The translations under genes and the position numbers were made by a program. Source: Lentinula raphanica (lineage: Eukaryota > Basidiomycota > Agaricomycetes > Agaricales > Omphalotaceae). Taken from it: DNA of 64,000 bases. The stretch's first letter is position 1; every line of letters begins with the position of its first letter. The stretch covers positions 124,001-188,000 of the forward strand of contig JANVFP010000039.1 in the NCBI GenBank assembly GCA_027919835.1, given 5' to 3'. The notes beneath the pieces were generated by a model. That model searched no databases. It was not told the DNA's origin and saw nothing but the letters and a program-made list of their open reading frames with translations. Of the stretch, positions 23,002-34,395 are shown piece after piece.

Positions 23002-26000
23002 ATGGATTTGCAAACTCTTTCCAACCTATTCTCAACGACTTACAATCCAGATCCCAATGTCCGAAAGGCTGCCGAGCTTCAAATACGCAAAGTGGGTATT
23101 AGGATTGTCTTATTGGAACAAGCTGACGTTGACTACTTTCATTTCATTGTAGATTGGACATGAAGAAGGAATGATTACTGCCCTCCTTCAAATAATTGCC
23201 TCCGATAACACCGATCTGTACGTGTTGAACGCGCTCTGTCATCCTTTTTGGAGACCGCTCACACTGTGCTTCCTCAGTGCCACCCGACTAGCCTGTTCTG
23301 TATGGGTGAAAAACCGCGTGTCATCCACCTATGCCTTGGGCGAATCCTACGTATCCGCACGCGCAGATAAAGGTCCCATCGTTCAATCAGACCGTAACGC
23401 ACTCAAAGCCAACCTACTACCACTGCTCTCTGCATCACCATCACGCAGCATCAATGTTCAACTCGCGAGTGCGCTGAAGAATATTGTCTCTCATGACTTC
23501 CCCGATAGATGGCCTGGTCTGTTGGACGAGATCAAGAGACTGCTAGGCAGCGGAAACATCAGAGAGGTGCATGCTGGATGTGTTGCTGCATTAGAAGCTG
23601 TGAGGGCCTTCCGGTATGTCTGACTCTTTCATCGTCTGTAACCCGACTCATAGTTCTCAGCTTCCGCCAACAATCAGACATGATGGCTAAAATTGTCGCC
23701 GAACTTTTCCCTTCACTTGTTGCAATCGCAACAAACATGCTTTCAACGCCGCCTAGTCAATCGGAAGAAATTCCTACGATGCTTCACCTCATCCTGAAGA
23801 CATATAAAACCAGCATCGTGATCAATCTGAGCACTCACCAACAGAGCGCTGAAAGCCTCGTCCCTTGGGGACAACTCCTTTTCAACGTCGTCAATCTCAA
23901 CCTCCCGAAGGAGGCTCTCCCCGAGGATGAAGACGCAAAAGAAGAAAGCGAATGGTGGATAGCAAAAAAATGGGCTTACGCAATTTTGGGGAGGTTGTTC
24001 CATAGGTAAGTCTTCGAAAAGTATTCTATTCCCTGTGCTTGCTGACTTGAGCCTTTTAGATTCGGAAACCCATCTCAACTCCCAAGTACTATGCAAAAGG
24101 AATACTCCGCTTTCGCACAACATTTCGTGACGATGTTTGCTCCTGAGATTCTGAATATCTATCTTCGCCAAGTGCAACTCTACGTTTCTGGACAGAGTTG
24201 GTTGTCGAAAAAATGCCAGTACCACATTTTCTCGTTTTTTACTGAATGGTAAGTCATAATATACAATTGTCTGACCTGGTGCTCACGCATTTTTTTCCAG
24301 TGTGAAACCAAAGTCAACATGGACTCTCCTCAAACCACATTTCGAGACTCTCGTCTCTACATTTGCATTCCCACATCTCTGCTTCACACCTACCAAACAG
24401 GCCCTTTGGGAAAATGATCCTGTAGACTATATCAGGGTTTCTGTTGGTGTGTTCTTCGCTTTCTATTGCCTCCTTTTTACTAGTTCTTCGATCGAGTGCA
24501 TATGATACTGACATCGGATGCGTATAGATGAATATGAAAGTTATGCCACGCCCGTCTCTGCGGCCACTACCTTTCTATTCTCTCTCGCTGGTAATCGAAC
24601 CAAAACGACCTTTATGCCGATTCTTGGATTTATTAATAATGTCCTTCGATCGTGAGTTGTAAACGATCCCGTCTCTCGAAAATATGTCCTTATGCCGTTA
24701 TAACTCAGTAACTCAACACCTCAACAACGTTTTGGTGCGCTCAACATGACCGCCGCCTTGGGCCCTTGGATTATGAAGCACCCCGAAGTCGCGAACAATA
24801 TGGAGCAGTTCATTCAACAGTTCGTTACTCCTGAATTCGCGAGTCCAGAACCTTACTTGAGAGGAATTGTAAGGAAGCGATTCCGGATCTCTGGCATACA
24901 TTCATTCACCTCCTTGCTATTCACCCTTATTATAGGCTTGTGAAGTTGTTGGTACCGTAGCCAAACATGGATTGGAATGGAACAGTGAAGAGGTTGTTTG
25001 GCGTCAAACAGCTCATGTGCTCGATCTTTTTCCAACTGACCTTTCTGATTTGTAGAACTTGAATAGCAACTTCCGTGCTATCGCAGGAGCTCTCGATGAC
25101 CCCGAATTCCCCGTCAAAGTTCATGCTGCTCTGTCATTGACGGAACTTATAGTTTCGCAAGAGACTGGTATGTGGATCGAAGGATTTTCCCGAGGATGCC
25201 CGCTAATATATTTTTGTTGATTCAGTGCGCAATCAGGTCGCACCTCAAGTCGGAAAAGTCATCCAAGACCTTTTGAAGATGTCTGATGAGACAGATCTTG
25301 ATATTTTGAACCACAGTATGGAAGTCATGGTCGAACAATTCCAAGAAGAACTTTTGCCTGTTGCCGCGCAGTTGACTTCAAGATTGGTGAGCTTCGGTGA
25401 CTTGTATTTCCAGCTAGTGTTTTGATTGTATCATAGTGTGATTCATACCTCCGCCTTGCCCGTGAGAGCGCGAGCCATGAAGCTCCTGATTCCAACTCGA
25501 ACGATCTGGAGTCTGTCATGGCCGAAGGTGATGATGATAAGACGTATTCCGCTATGGGAGTGGCAAAGACTATTTGGACGGTAAGTGCTCTAGCCTGTTT
25601 TCATGTTACCGAATACAGTCGCCAGTTCGTTGATCTCATCCGCCTTTTTGAACTCTGGCATGCAGATCGTCACTTCCGTGGACAGTTCCCCCGAGATCTT
25701 GGCGCAAATCCAAGAAATAATCATTCCTGTTATTGTGTACACCCTGGAAGCCAAAATACTTGGTAAACATTTCTGTTCTATCATTGGGTCCATTCCCGGC
25801 TGACCTGCAAACTTTCCTTTGTAGATCTCCTCGACAACGTGTATGACCTAGTCGACACTCTAACGTTCAAATTACGCTCTATCTCTCCAAACATGTGGCC
25901 AGTATTCGAACTTACATACAACCTTTTCAAGAATGATGCTATCGATTTCCTTGAAGGTGAACATCAATCTTTCGTTGGCGCCTTTACTTCGACGTCTGAT

Positions 26001-27269
26001 GTGATGTTCTGCTCAAAAATAGAGATGCTTCCTTCCCTTGATAATTTCATCTCATATGGAGCAGAGACAATTAAACAACGCCCGGATTACAAACAGATGC
26101 TCCTTGACATCTATACCACGTCGATTATCAGCGATCATTTGGGAGAAAATGACAGAGTTAATGGCTGCAAGCTTGCTGAGTCCATGTTGCTCAATTTACG
26201 GGGTCACATTGATGATGTGAGCTTTGCCTTCACATTTGAGATTGACATCTCGAAGTACTCATCCTCTTTGCTAGTCACTACAAGTCATGATCGTTACTAC
26301 ATTCAAAGGCATGGAAAACGCGTCAACCTCTTCCCTCAAGCTGGCCCTTCTCGAAGTGGCCATCAACTGTGTATTGTACAACCCGTCCGCGGCTCTCACG
26401 CTCATGGAAAGCACACAACATGGCTCCTCTCGTGTATTTTTCGAAAAGTGGTTTGCCGCTATTAATAACGAGAAACTACTTCCCCGCGTGCACGACAAGA
26501 AGTTGAGCATTGTCACACTAACTACGCTCATGGAGATGGACCCTGCCTCAATACCTGAACCTCTGAGAGAGGGTTGGCCGGGTATTGTTGCAGGCGCTTT
26601 GAAGCTATTCAAAGCTTTCCCGAAGGCGGTGGCTGGTAAGGACGTCTCCTAGTAGTTTACACAAGAAAAGAGTACTCATTCGAGTAATAGATCGGAAAGC
26701 TCTGGAAGAAGCAATGCAAGATGATGACGATGACGATGATCTCGAAGATGACAAAATCTTAAATTTAGATGGAGATGACGGTGAGTTTAGCAAACTCGTC
26801 TCACAAGGGTATATCTGACCGGTATACAGAGGACGTCTGGGACGAGGACTCAGCTTACTTGGAGATGCTTGCCAGTGAAGTAAGCCCCCAACACGCAGTC
26901 ATTTAACTTTCACTTATTGCTACATCATTTCAGGGTGCCCGCCTTCGTGCAAAGTCCGAGAAATTAGCTGCCGGAGAAGACGCCGACGATGACAGCGACG
27001 ACGAAACAATTGAAGAAGAACTGGGATACATCAGTCCTCTCGATGATGTCAATCCCTACACTGTCTTCAAGCAATCTCTTACAGGTATTTTGGTACACTC
27101 TTGTGTCGGCTACAATGATGTGCTCATCAAGCAATCTCCATTAGCTTTCCAGATGAGAAATCCCGCCGGATATCAAGCCGCTACGACTGCTCTGAATGTA
27201 GAAGAGCAGACTTTGCTGATGGAAGTCATGCGCATTGCAGACGAACCTGCACCATCCATTACAGCATAA
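23002..27269 (+). CDS. Importin-beta family karyopherin (importin-7/8, Nmd5/Sxm1 type)
   Basis: Large multi-exon gene. It starts MDLQTLSNLFSTTYNPDPNV, then RKAAELQIRKIGHEEG, the importin-beta N-terminal domain. HEAT-repeat segments follow: LATRLACSVWVKNRVSS, HDFPDRWPGLLDEIKRLL, EWWIAKKWAYAILGRLFHRF, FSFFTECVKPKSTWTLLKPH, ALWENDPVDYIRVSVDEYES, GALNMTAALGPWIMKHPEVA, AIAGALDDPEFPVKVHAALS, MWPVFELTYNLFKNDAIDFL and FFEKWFAAINN. Towards the C-terminus is a long acidic segment (AMQDDDDDDDLEDD, EDVWDEDSAYLEMLASE), typical of importin-7/8 proteins, and the end reads MEVMRIADEPAPSITA. These carriers import ribosomal proteins, histones, TFIIS or MAP kinases into the nucleus. I cannot tell which yeast paralogue is the closest. 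Confidence 0.93.
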
Positions 27270-27539
27270 TATGGCTACTTGACTTTGTTGATAGTATAGA
27301 CATCGCAGTATCGAACCCCGATGTCCCCGTTATGATGATGATTCCCGATTTCCTTTTTGCTTATGTCCTACTCCTCCAGCGTGGATTGTATCGTATTGCG
27401 GGTGAACCGTTATAATACCCATCTTATGTTCAATACTCTCAAAATGTATTCTATGTGTTATCCGGTTTACATGTATACTCTGCGTCTACGGTGGTCGGAA
27501 ACGGCGCATACTAATAGTAGAGTACAGCGTCGAATCACA
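27270..27539. other. Convergent intergenic gap
   Basis: 270 bases between the stops of the importin and ARP6. It should hold both 3' UTRs; nothing else is seen. Confidence 0.5.
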
Positions 27540-29366
27540 TCAACGACCCCTGCCTTCGAGCAGCACTCCACGGGGTCGCACTCTTGGTCTTTGAGAAGCA
27601 TTTTGGACCTGAGGGCCATCATCCTTCATTGTTGTTTCCTTAGACGGTATTTTGGTCTTCCAATCGCGAAATTTCCTTCGCGCGCCACTACTTCCACATT
27701 CCAAATATTCCGCTCGTGTGAGGCAATGTCCATGGAATTCTGGCTTGGTGGCAAATTCTTTGGCAGATGAATAGGCCTCTGTAACAGGACTGGGAAGATA
27801 TCGTTGTAAGACATCGAAGAATACCGACGATGAGTTCAAAAGAGTGAAGACTTACTCATCAGATTCATATATTCCCACTTCACAGTCCATGGGAGCAAGG
27901 AATCGAAGTTCAGCGAAACTGATTACACACAGATATGAGGAAGACAGTGATTGAAAGAAGAATCAAGCACCCACAGTCGTTCTCGAAAGCCTGGAAATTT
28001 TGTGTTACCTCCAATCAGACTGATGTTTTCCCAGAACATCGGTTGTATATCTTCAAGAAGAGATGCTATTGACTCCGCAATTGCTGACGGGAGCCCCGAT
28101 TGGTTTAGCCCTGAAAATGAGGGTCAGTTCTCCCTCTTTAGAACTGTGGGCGATTCAAACTTTCCGATATCATCTGGACGGAAAATTATTTCGGGAACTG
28201 AAAAACGCTCGTTCTTCATGAGGAGGACCTGTTCCGAGTCCATGATCGTTTCCCTTGGTCGGAGCAAGCGCCCCTTCCTACTCGTTGACATATCAGGTAA
28301 GATATACTTTTGTACGATAGGACTGTCGGGGTCAGATCTGTACGAATACTTCAGGACTGGTCAAATGCAATGAAATGATTCTTACCGTGTTGACTCCAGG
28401 TCTTTTTTGAAGTCTGTTGAGACATAACAGCAAGTCTCTTTGACATGGTTCATAATATAGGTTTCCTCCATCATATTCCACTGTCGAAAGGATACCAGCT
28501 CCTTCAGATGATTTGTCAATAGCTTTCCGCCGACGTCCAACCTGGATAACATGTTTTGCGATCAAAAAAAAGTTCCGGTTTACACTGCAGAAGATCTACC
28601 TCCTGATACTAGACCATACAATGTTGCCATTTATTAGAGGTATAACGTGCGTGAAGCTGAATCCAGAATCAACAACCAGCATGCACTCCGGCGGAGGCGA
28701 TCCCAATAGCTTCCCGTGAGGAATCAAAGATGCAGCTTTCATGACAATAAGTTCTGCTGCGTCAATCAGTGGAAAAACAAGAACTGACGCACGAGTACAT
28801 CGGTGATACGATGAGAACTCGTACTCCTCAAAGACAAACTGGTCATATATTTCTTGAATGTTGGGAAGATTGAAGTAGGGTTCTGTTAGAATCAGACTGG
28901 ACTCAGTCGAGTCGACCTAGATTCAGATGACATTCAAGAGTGCCGGTTTTTCGAGTGAAGGATACCCACCCCTAGAACTTCTTGGGAGAATATCCCATCC
29001 CAGATGGCCTTTTGCGCATCCCAGTCAACGATAAATCCCTAGTCAATAGGTGTGATGAGTGTTTGAGCAAAACGCCAACAATACAAACCTTTTCGAAAGG
29101 TAACCGGTAATGCAGAGAAGAGTAATCTTTGCAATTCGCTATTTGATGACCAAAATAAGTAGCCTTGTCACCTTTGGAGCGTACGATTGCGTTTGGCACC
29201 AATCTTGTACAAGAATGGGCAAAGTTGAATGGGTACTAGTACAAGTTCGGTGATCATCAAGTAGTGCTTACTTCACGCTTTGCTCTTCGGTAGAATCATT
29301 CGGAACGATTCCCGCTTTTATGGTACCTGCGCCATTGTCGAGAACGACTACGTTGGTTTTTGGCAT
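27540..29366 (-). CDS. ARP6: Actin-related protein 6 (Arp6)
   Basis: Multi-exon gene. The start [20 protein letters not shown] carries the actin phosphate-binding D-N-G-x-G-T loop. It continues [169 protein letters not shown] and a C-terminus with [18 protein letters not shown]. The F-x-F-E-E-Y-E-F-x-S-Y-H-R-C and T-R-A-E-Y-x-E-x-G motifs mark Arp6. It is a subunit of the SWR1 complex, which deposits histone H2A.Z. The last exon seems to add a basic tail ([18 protein letters not shown]) whose end is less certain. Confidence 0.92.
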
Positions 29367-29712
29367 TGGTCAATCGTAGAACACGACCGTTTGGATTAAA
29401 CTTCGGAAAAAGGAACGTGCGAATTTTTTGTTGATTGGCAAAATTCTACACTCAACAGTGACCAGGTTCTAGCTCAGGACGAATTTTTCCTCTGAAGAAT
29501 ACCAAGCTGCTTATCGCACTGCGCGGGTATCGATTCCTGCTTCTATCAGAATCATGTACATGTCAATCCTCTCTGACCAACGTGTTCTCATTGCAAATGC
29601 GTAGCATCAACAGTAGGTCGAATATCATCACCTCGATGATCAGTCATGCTCAATATACCGGGGATTAGACTTTTCGGAACTTTTCCACCTTGCTGTTCTA
29701 CCTTGCTGGAAG
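29367..29712. promoter_or_regulatory. Bidirectional promoter region ARP6 / TANGO2
   Basis: 346 bases between two outward-facing start codons, so both promoters must lie here or overlap the genes. No distinct TATA box or known operator is recognised. Confidence 0.5.
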
Positions 29713-30782
29713 ATGTGCATCGTTTTTTGGACCCTTGATCATCCTGATTACTCCCTGTGAGGGAAATGGCAGAAAACGAGGCGTTCACTGACTCGATTTC
29801 CCCAGTATTATATGCAGTAATCGAGATGAATTTCTGGAGAGGCGAACTAGAAACGCACACTTCCATTCCTTCAACCACGAGGCCACACACAAAGACAGCA
29901 TCCTTTCAGGAATTGACGAGGTTGGCGGTGGGACCTGGTTTGGTATGACTCGGACCGGAAAGGTAGCTTTGTTGTGAGTCAAGCACTGGTTTCCGAGTCC
30001 ACCACGAGATATCAAAGAAGGTTTGATAGAACAAATATTACCGAGCCCCCAGCAACGTTCAACTCATCGAGGGGATCATTGGTCTCTTCATTCTTGCTAT
30101 CAGATTCACCAGGATCAACTTTGCAGGAAGAAGTTGAGAGATTGTACCCTCGGGACGCCAGATACGCCGGATTCAACATGCTTCTGCTCGCTCCTGTCTC
30201 GACCACGACTACTGAGTTCCAATATGATGCTTCTTTTGTCACGAATGGAGGAGCTGGTGGTGCCATCTCTTCTCGACCCCTGTCAGCCGTCGAAAAGGCT
30301 GGCGGCGGATTCTCGAACGGTATCGATGGTCGAGGAGGAAGCGAGTGGCCAAAAGTACAGCATGGGATGCGAGATTTTCAAGCTGCGCTCCAGAGTCACT
30401 CACTGGAAGGATTAACAGAGGCTGAGTTCACGGATCGTTTATTCGAGCTTCTTACGTGCGTCCTTCTTCTCCCTTGGCCTGTTTTGGCTTCTGCTGTCAA
30501 CCCTTGTTTTTACGGTTATACTCATCCTACAGTTGGAAATGTCCTGCTCCCGTTACAAACCGTTCTGAGCTCCGAAATACGGTTGAGGTTGCGCCGATCC
30601 CGATCACTCTGGAGAGTACAAAGTTTTATGGGACGAGACTTTCAACTGTAGTCCTTGTGCGTAGGGACATGCATGTGACATTCATTGAACGGGACATATG
30701 GAAGGAAGTGAATGGTAAGGTAGAGAGAATGCCAGCCTCCTCGGAACGCAAATTTTGCTTCAAACTACATACCGTAACATAG
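29713..30782 (+). CDS. TANGO2/NRDE family protein
   Basis: Four exons. The start MCIVFWTLDHPDYSLIICSN is followed by RDEFLERRTRNAHFHSF; N-R-D-E with an N-terminal Met-Cys is the family signature. Next are GGGTWFGMTRTGKVALLTNI, SSRGSLVSSFLLS, YAGFNMLLLAP, VTNGGAGGAISSRPLSAVEK, GGGFSNGIDGRGGSEWPKVQ, and the end YGTRLSTVVLVRRDMHVTFI followed by ERDIW. Length is about 310 residues, normal for fungi. The family is linked to lipid/heme homeostasis and Golgi organisation; its biochemical activity is still debated. All intron phases agree. It is divergent from ARP6. Confidence 0.92.
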
Positions 30783-30901
30783 GTAATGAAATCCCTGTGT
30801 GTCAGGATTATGAGTACATACAAGAGCGTAAATTCAAGATGTCGTCGTAAGGAGGAGAGAATACATAGAAAAGAAGTTCATCAGTGCTAGTGAAGTCTAG
30901 A

Positions 30902-32461
30902 TCAAGAAACAATGTGTGCATAGATACCATGGTCGCCAGTCGACACAGGGAAATAGGAATTATATCCGGTGCTGTTAAGTGTTGTCCACTCCTGAGGCGA
31001 GACACCTCCTGGAGAGGCTGAATGATAGGTTGTCGGACCACTGGATGCTGAAAGGGGTGTCAAAATCTCCGAATCTGTAGGCGTGTTGCTGTCATACGCA
31101 GCCCTCGACACTTCTCCAGAATCAATACCTCTGAAACATCGTCAGTCAAATCACAGATGAACTAGAAGGTCGACTTACTGCATGAGCTGGTTCAACTCTG
31201 TAATCAGCTTATAGAGTTGACATTGGGAGCCCGGAGGATGGTGAGAGTATTGGCGGATGTGCTGCACGGTACTTTCGAGCTGCTGTGATAACGACATGTA
31301 CGTGTGACCAAGAGCCGGACTCGTGCGACAAGGACAGTATGGTGGGTGTGGCGGGCTATTTCTGGAGAAGTGATCTCCAGCGAACGAGCGGCCATCGTCG
31401 CTTCCGGAAAGATGATAACTATTCCCACCGTCAGAGTAGGATGAAGGACCAGAACCAGGATGACCGGTGCTGCTATATGGACTAGAAGGAGTCGGAACTG
31501 GATTATGATAAGATCCGCCTGGATGAGGACCGCGGTATGACGAACGTGAGCTTCCTTCGTAGGCAGAAGCCGGAGCAGGGGGATGAACATCGGTTTGGAA
31601 GGTATGATAGCGCATGGAAGGGGCGGGAGATGGCGAGAATCGAAACAACTGAGATGGTTCCGAGGAAGTTTCAGTTTTGATGGGTGTTAATGGAGAGAGC
31701 AGAGTAGTATGAAGACCGTTGGCGCCTCGAACACTAGGGTTCTGGTCTTCGACTAATTCTGGGGAAGGCGCGCGTCGTTTGGTAGAAGGAAGAGTTTTAG
31801 TTGCGCGAGAGTGCCATTTTTCACTAGGATCTCCATTCCGGAAATTACTATCGGCCCAACGAGGATGAGGTTTTCCTGTGAGCTATTTGAGCGAAGAGTA
31901 AACGAAACAAAATCCACCGCGACGTGCCTCGTAACTCGCGGACAAGGCTTTCGAGCTCAGCGATTCTATTCCTCAGTCGTGTGGTTTCGTCAATATTTGG
32001 GTCATCTCTGTAAACATAAGATTGAATTTGAAGCTGTGAAACTAGAACCATGATGTATACCTCAGAGCTGGGTCATCGACTTCGTACACACAGAGGCCTG
32101 TCTATACAATAATTTAAGCGATTGATTGGTTCGGAGTACGCAAGAATGGCACTGACCAATCCAAGCTGGATGCATCTTTGACAAGGCCTTTTACGATCAC
32201 ATTTTCTCTTGGAAAGACTCAGTATTTAGGGAGGGGAGCGAGACAAAAATCATATTGTACCTTGGATGTATGGCAGTTAAGACAGCTCGCAGTGGTACCT
32301 AGCATATCCTGTTAGTACGAATTCCTTTTTCTCAATAATATTCGAGCCATACGATTTCTTCTCCTTTTTCTGAGAAATACGAAGAACAGCGTCAGAGCAA
32401 GACTATAGGTAGTATGCACCACCTACCTATGATCAGTATCCACTGTGAATTCGAGGTCCAT
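30902..32461 (-). CDS. Zn(II)2Cys6 transcription factor
   Basis: Seven or so exons. After a short start (MDLEFTVDTDHRKRRRNR) the zinc cluster reads TASCLNCHTSKRKCDRKRPC followed by QRCIQLGLTGLCVYEVDD, with spacing C-x2-C-x6-C-x5-C-x2-C-x8-C, as in Gal4-type binuclear clusters. Then comes a coiled-coil-like stretch (NIDETTRLRNRIAELESLVR) for dimerisation. The remainder is a disordered Ser/Pro/Tyr-rich region with many SxxP motifs, a short helical part (SLSQQQLE-like, about 31270) and an end GDHGIYAHIVS. The large regulatory domain seen in many fungal zinc-cluster proteins is missing; this is a short-form factor of a kind common in basidiomycetes. Targets are unknown. The splice sites around the zinc cluster are inferred from the motif. 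Confidence 0.85.
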
Positions 32462-34395
32462 GATTTCCCCTTTGAGTTGCAAGGGCGGTTGGTATGGATC
32501 GGTGGTCATCATGGTCAAAAGCGAAGGAGAACAGACCACAGAGAAATTTATCGAGGTCTATAAGAGGTTCTGCTGTTATTTAATATTAAGTAACAAACCA
32601 GATCGAGGCTATAGATCATGCCGGCACTTGAACTTAGCGAAAAGAAGGAGAAGGCACAACAATCCTGAGATAGCAGAATCTTTCCGATTTCTTGGGCTCG
32701 GGGAATGCATTGCGTGACATATACTATACTACCGTCACAAAAGGAACATCTGAATCGCAAACTGAGAAAGGTGAACGCCCTGAGGATCAAAATGGCGACT
32801 ATATACGTGTGATTAGCAGCCGGTAAGTCACACCAGAGAATGACTGGGTCATGCCTTGATCCATTTCCCGAAATCCAGCCCGAGTACATGTAACTTTCCG
32901 ATTGATAAAGAGGACCCCCTTCTTGGCTCATTAGGATCCGTTCGCTCGTGTACCAGTGCATCACAGCACAAAATGTGTCGTCTAATTGCGATGTGGACCC
33001 CCCTACGAACATTTGAATGGTTTTTGTATGCCGCATCGTTCGGTCTGGGGTTGGTGTAATTGATGCCGGCATTGGGTCGATCCAGAAGGTCCTACAAAGG
33101 GGAGTCTTCAAAAATCTTGAATACGCAAATCAGCTGTTGATGCACGGTACACATCCTGCGGTCGGGCCTTTTCCAAACGAAATGAGCTACTGGCGTGTGT
33201 TCTGAAGCATGGGAGGAAGGGGTTCAAGATGATTGAATGCTTGCTAAACCCTATAGAGCAAACACACAATCATTCCCGCAAATGCCTATACAGATGGATA
33301 TAAATAAAAATGGATCTTGATAGATTCAGAGAATGGGTCACGAATCGAGGGAAACGTCCACAGAGAGTGGGAATCATAAGGCGGTTTCAAACACCCGAGC
33401 ATTTTCCTGATTGGGTGAAGGAGATTTGATCTTCTTTTCTAAACAAACTGGGGAACACAAGTCAGTTCCTAACGTCGGTGGCGCCTGTACCACCACCTCG
33501 AGGCGAGTTCCAATCCCAAAGTAGAAGTTTTCCAAAGAGTTTCATCTGATGATGAAGGGACGTAATTGTTAAAGGAGTCTTCATCTCCAAACGACGCGAG
33601 AACTTGAGTCAAAAGTTGCGTTAAAATTTCCTCCATTGCTTGGTGATGGAGGGTCGGGCGTCCCCCGGCAGTTATATGCGTCCGCGGAAGACGGGTTTGC
33701 GTACTTTGTATTTTGGCACTGAAAAAATCAGAGCAAACTTTCCAAGATATCGGATGAATCGGAATGAGTTTATCTGTCTTTTTTCTCTGCTATCCATCAA
33801 GCTTATAGAGTCACGTCATTCAAAGAAGTGGGCAAAAAAAGTAAAGTATGAACCGAGCCGGATATCGAAGCGCCTCAGGAGACACCACTCGATGGCATCA
33901 GATTCTCTCTTAATGAACAATGGAAGAAAGAGAGGAGCAGCTTTTGGTGCTCTCTAGCCAGAAAGCAGCTGGTTTCAAGTAGCTATACGTGTACGAAGAA
34001 TTGAGAGGTGGACACTTGGACTGGAAGCAGTGTTAACAGTGGCAGTTGGACTACATAGTAATCATAGCAAGAGCGGCAACGCACCTCTAACTTGAAGTAG
34101 CCGTGGCGCAAAGAGATAGCTCATGATTGTTGGCCAGAGTAGACTAGCCATAGAAGGCCTTATCTAGACAGTAGTCAAAATGCTTACCAGTTGTTGAACG
34201 TTTGAGAGAGAGGAGTTGAGAGGAGACTGGGAAAGAAAAAACCGCCCGTGGGAGTGAACAACGTGACCACCACCAAAGACGTCATCGACACGCGCGTCGT
34301 TCGTCTCGATATACAGGCTACAATAACGACCTTCATCAACTGCTTCATGCAACTCAACTCTGACTAGACTGCGGCAACTATTTAGAAAGAAAAGA
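32462..34395. other. Gene-poor region between the Zn2Cys6 factor and the PS synthase
   Basis: 1.9 kb with no recognised gene. It contains a 187-codon minus-strand frame (32548-33111) that overlaps the expected 5' leader of the zinc-cluster gene, and a 105-codon plus-strand frame (33640-33957). Neither resembles a known family or shows biased composition. A 55-codon minus-strand frame at 33469-33636 is listed separately. Confidence 0.4.
33469..33636 (-). CDS. Possible small protein, 55 residues
   Basis: A short frame starting MEEILTQLLTQVLASFGDED and ending in a strikingly basic-aromatic tail (SRWWYRRHRR). The acidic, helical-looking first half and basic end could be real, but the frame is short and no neighbour supports it. 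It may be an exon of a longer gene or chance. Confidence 0.18.
   Translation of the reverse strand: MEEILTQLLTQVLASFGDEDSFNNYVPSSSDETLWKTSTLGLELASRWWYRRHRR

Noticed and set aside
23743..24225. 160-codon minus-strand frame
   Set aside because: Antisense to importin exons.
32548..33111. 187-codon minus-strand frame upstream of the zinc-cluster gene
   Set aside because: Long, but with no family resemblance or splice support; it could be 5' leader or chance, so it is mentioned only within the intergenic entry.
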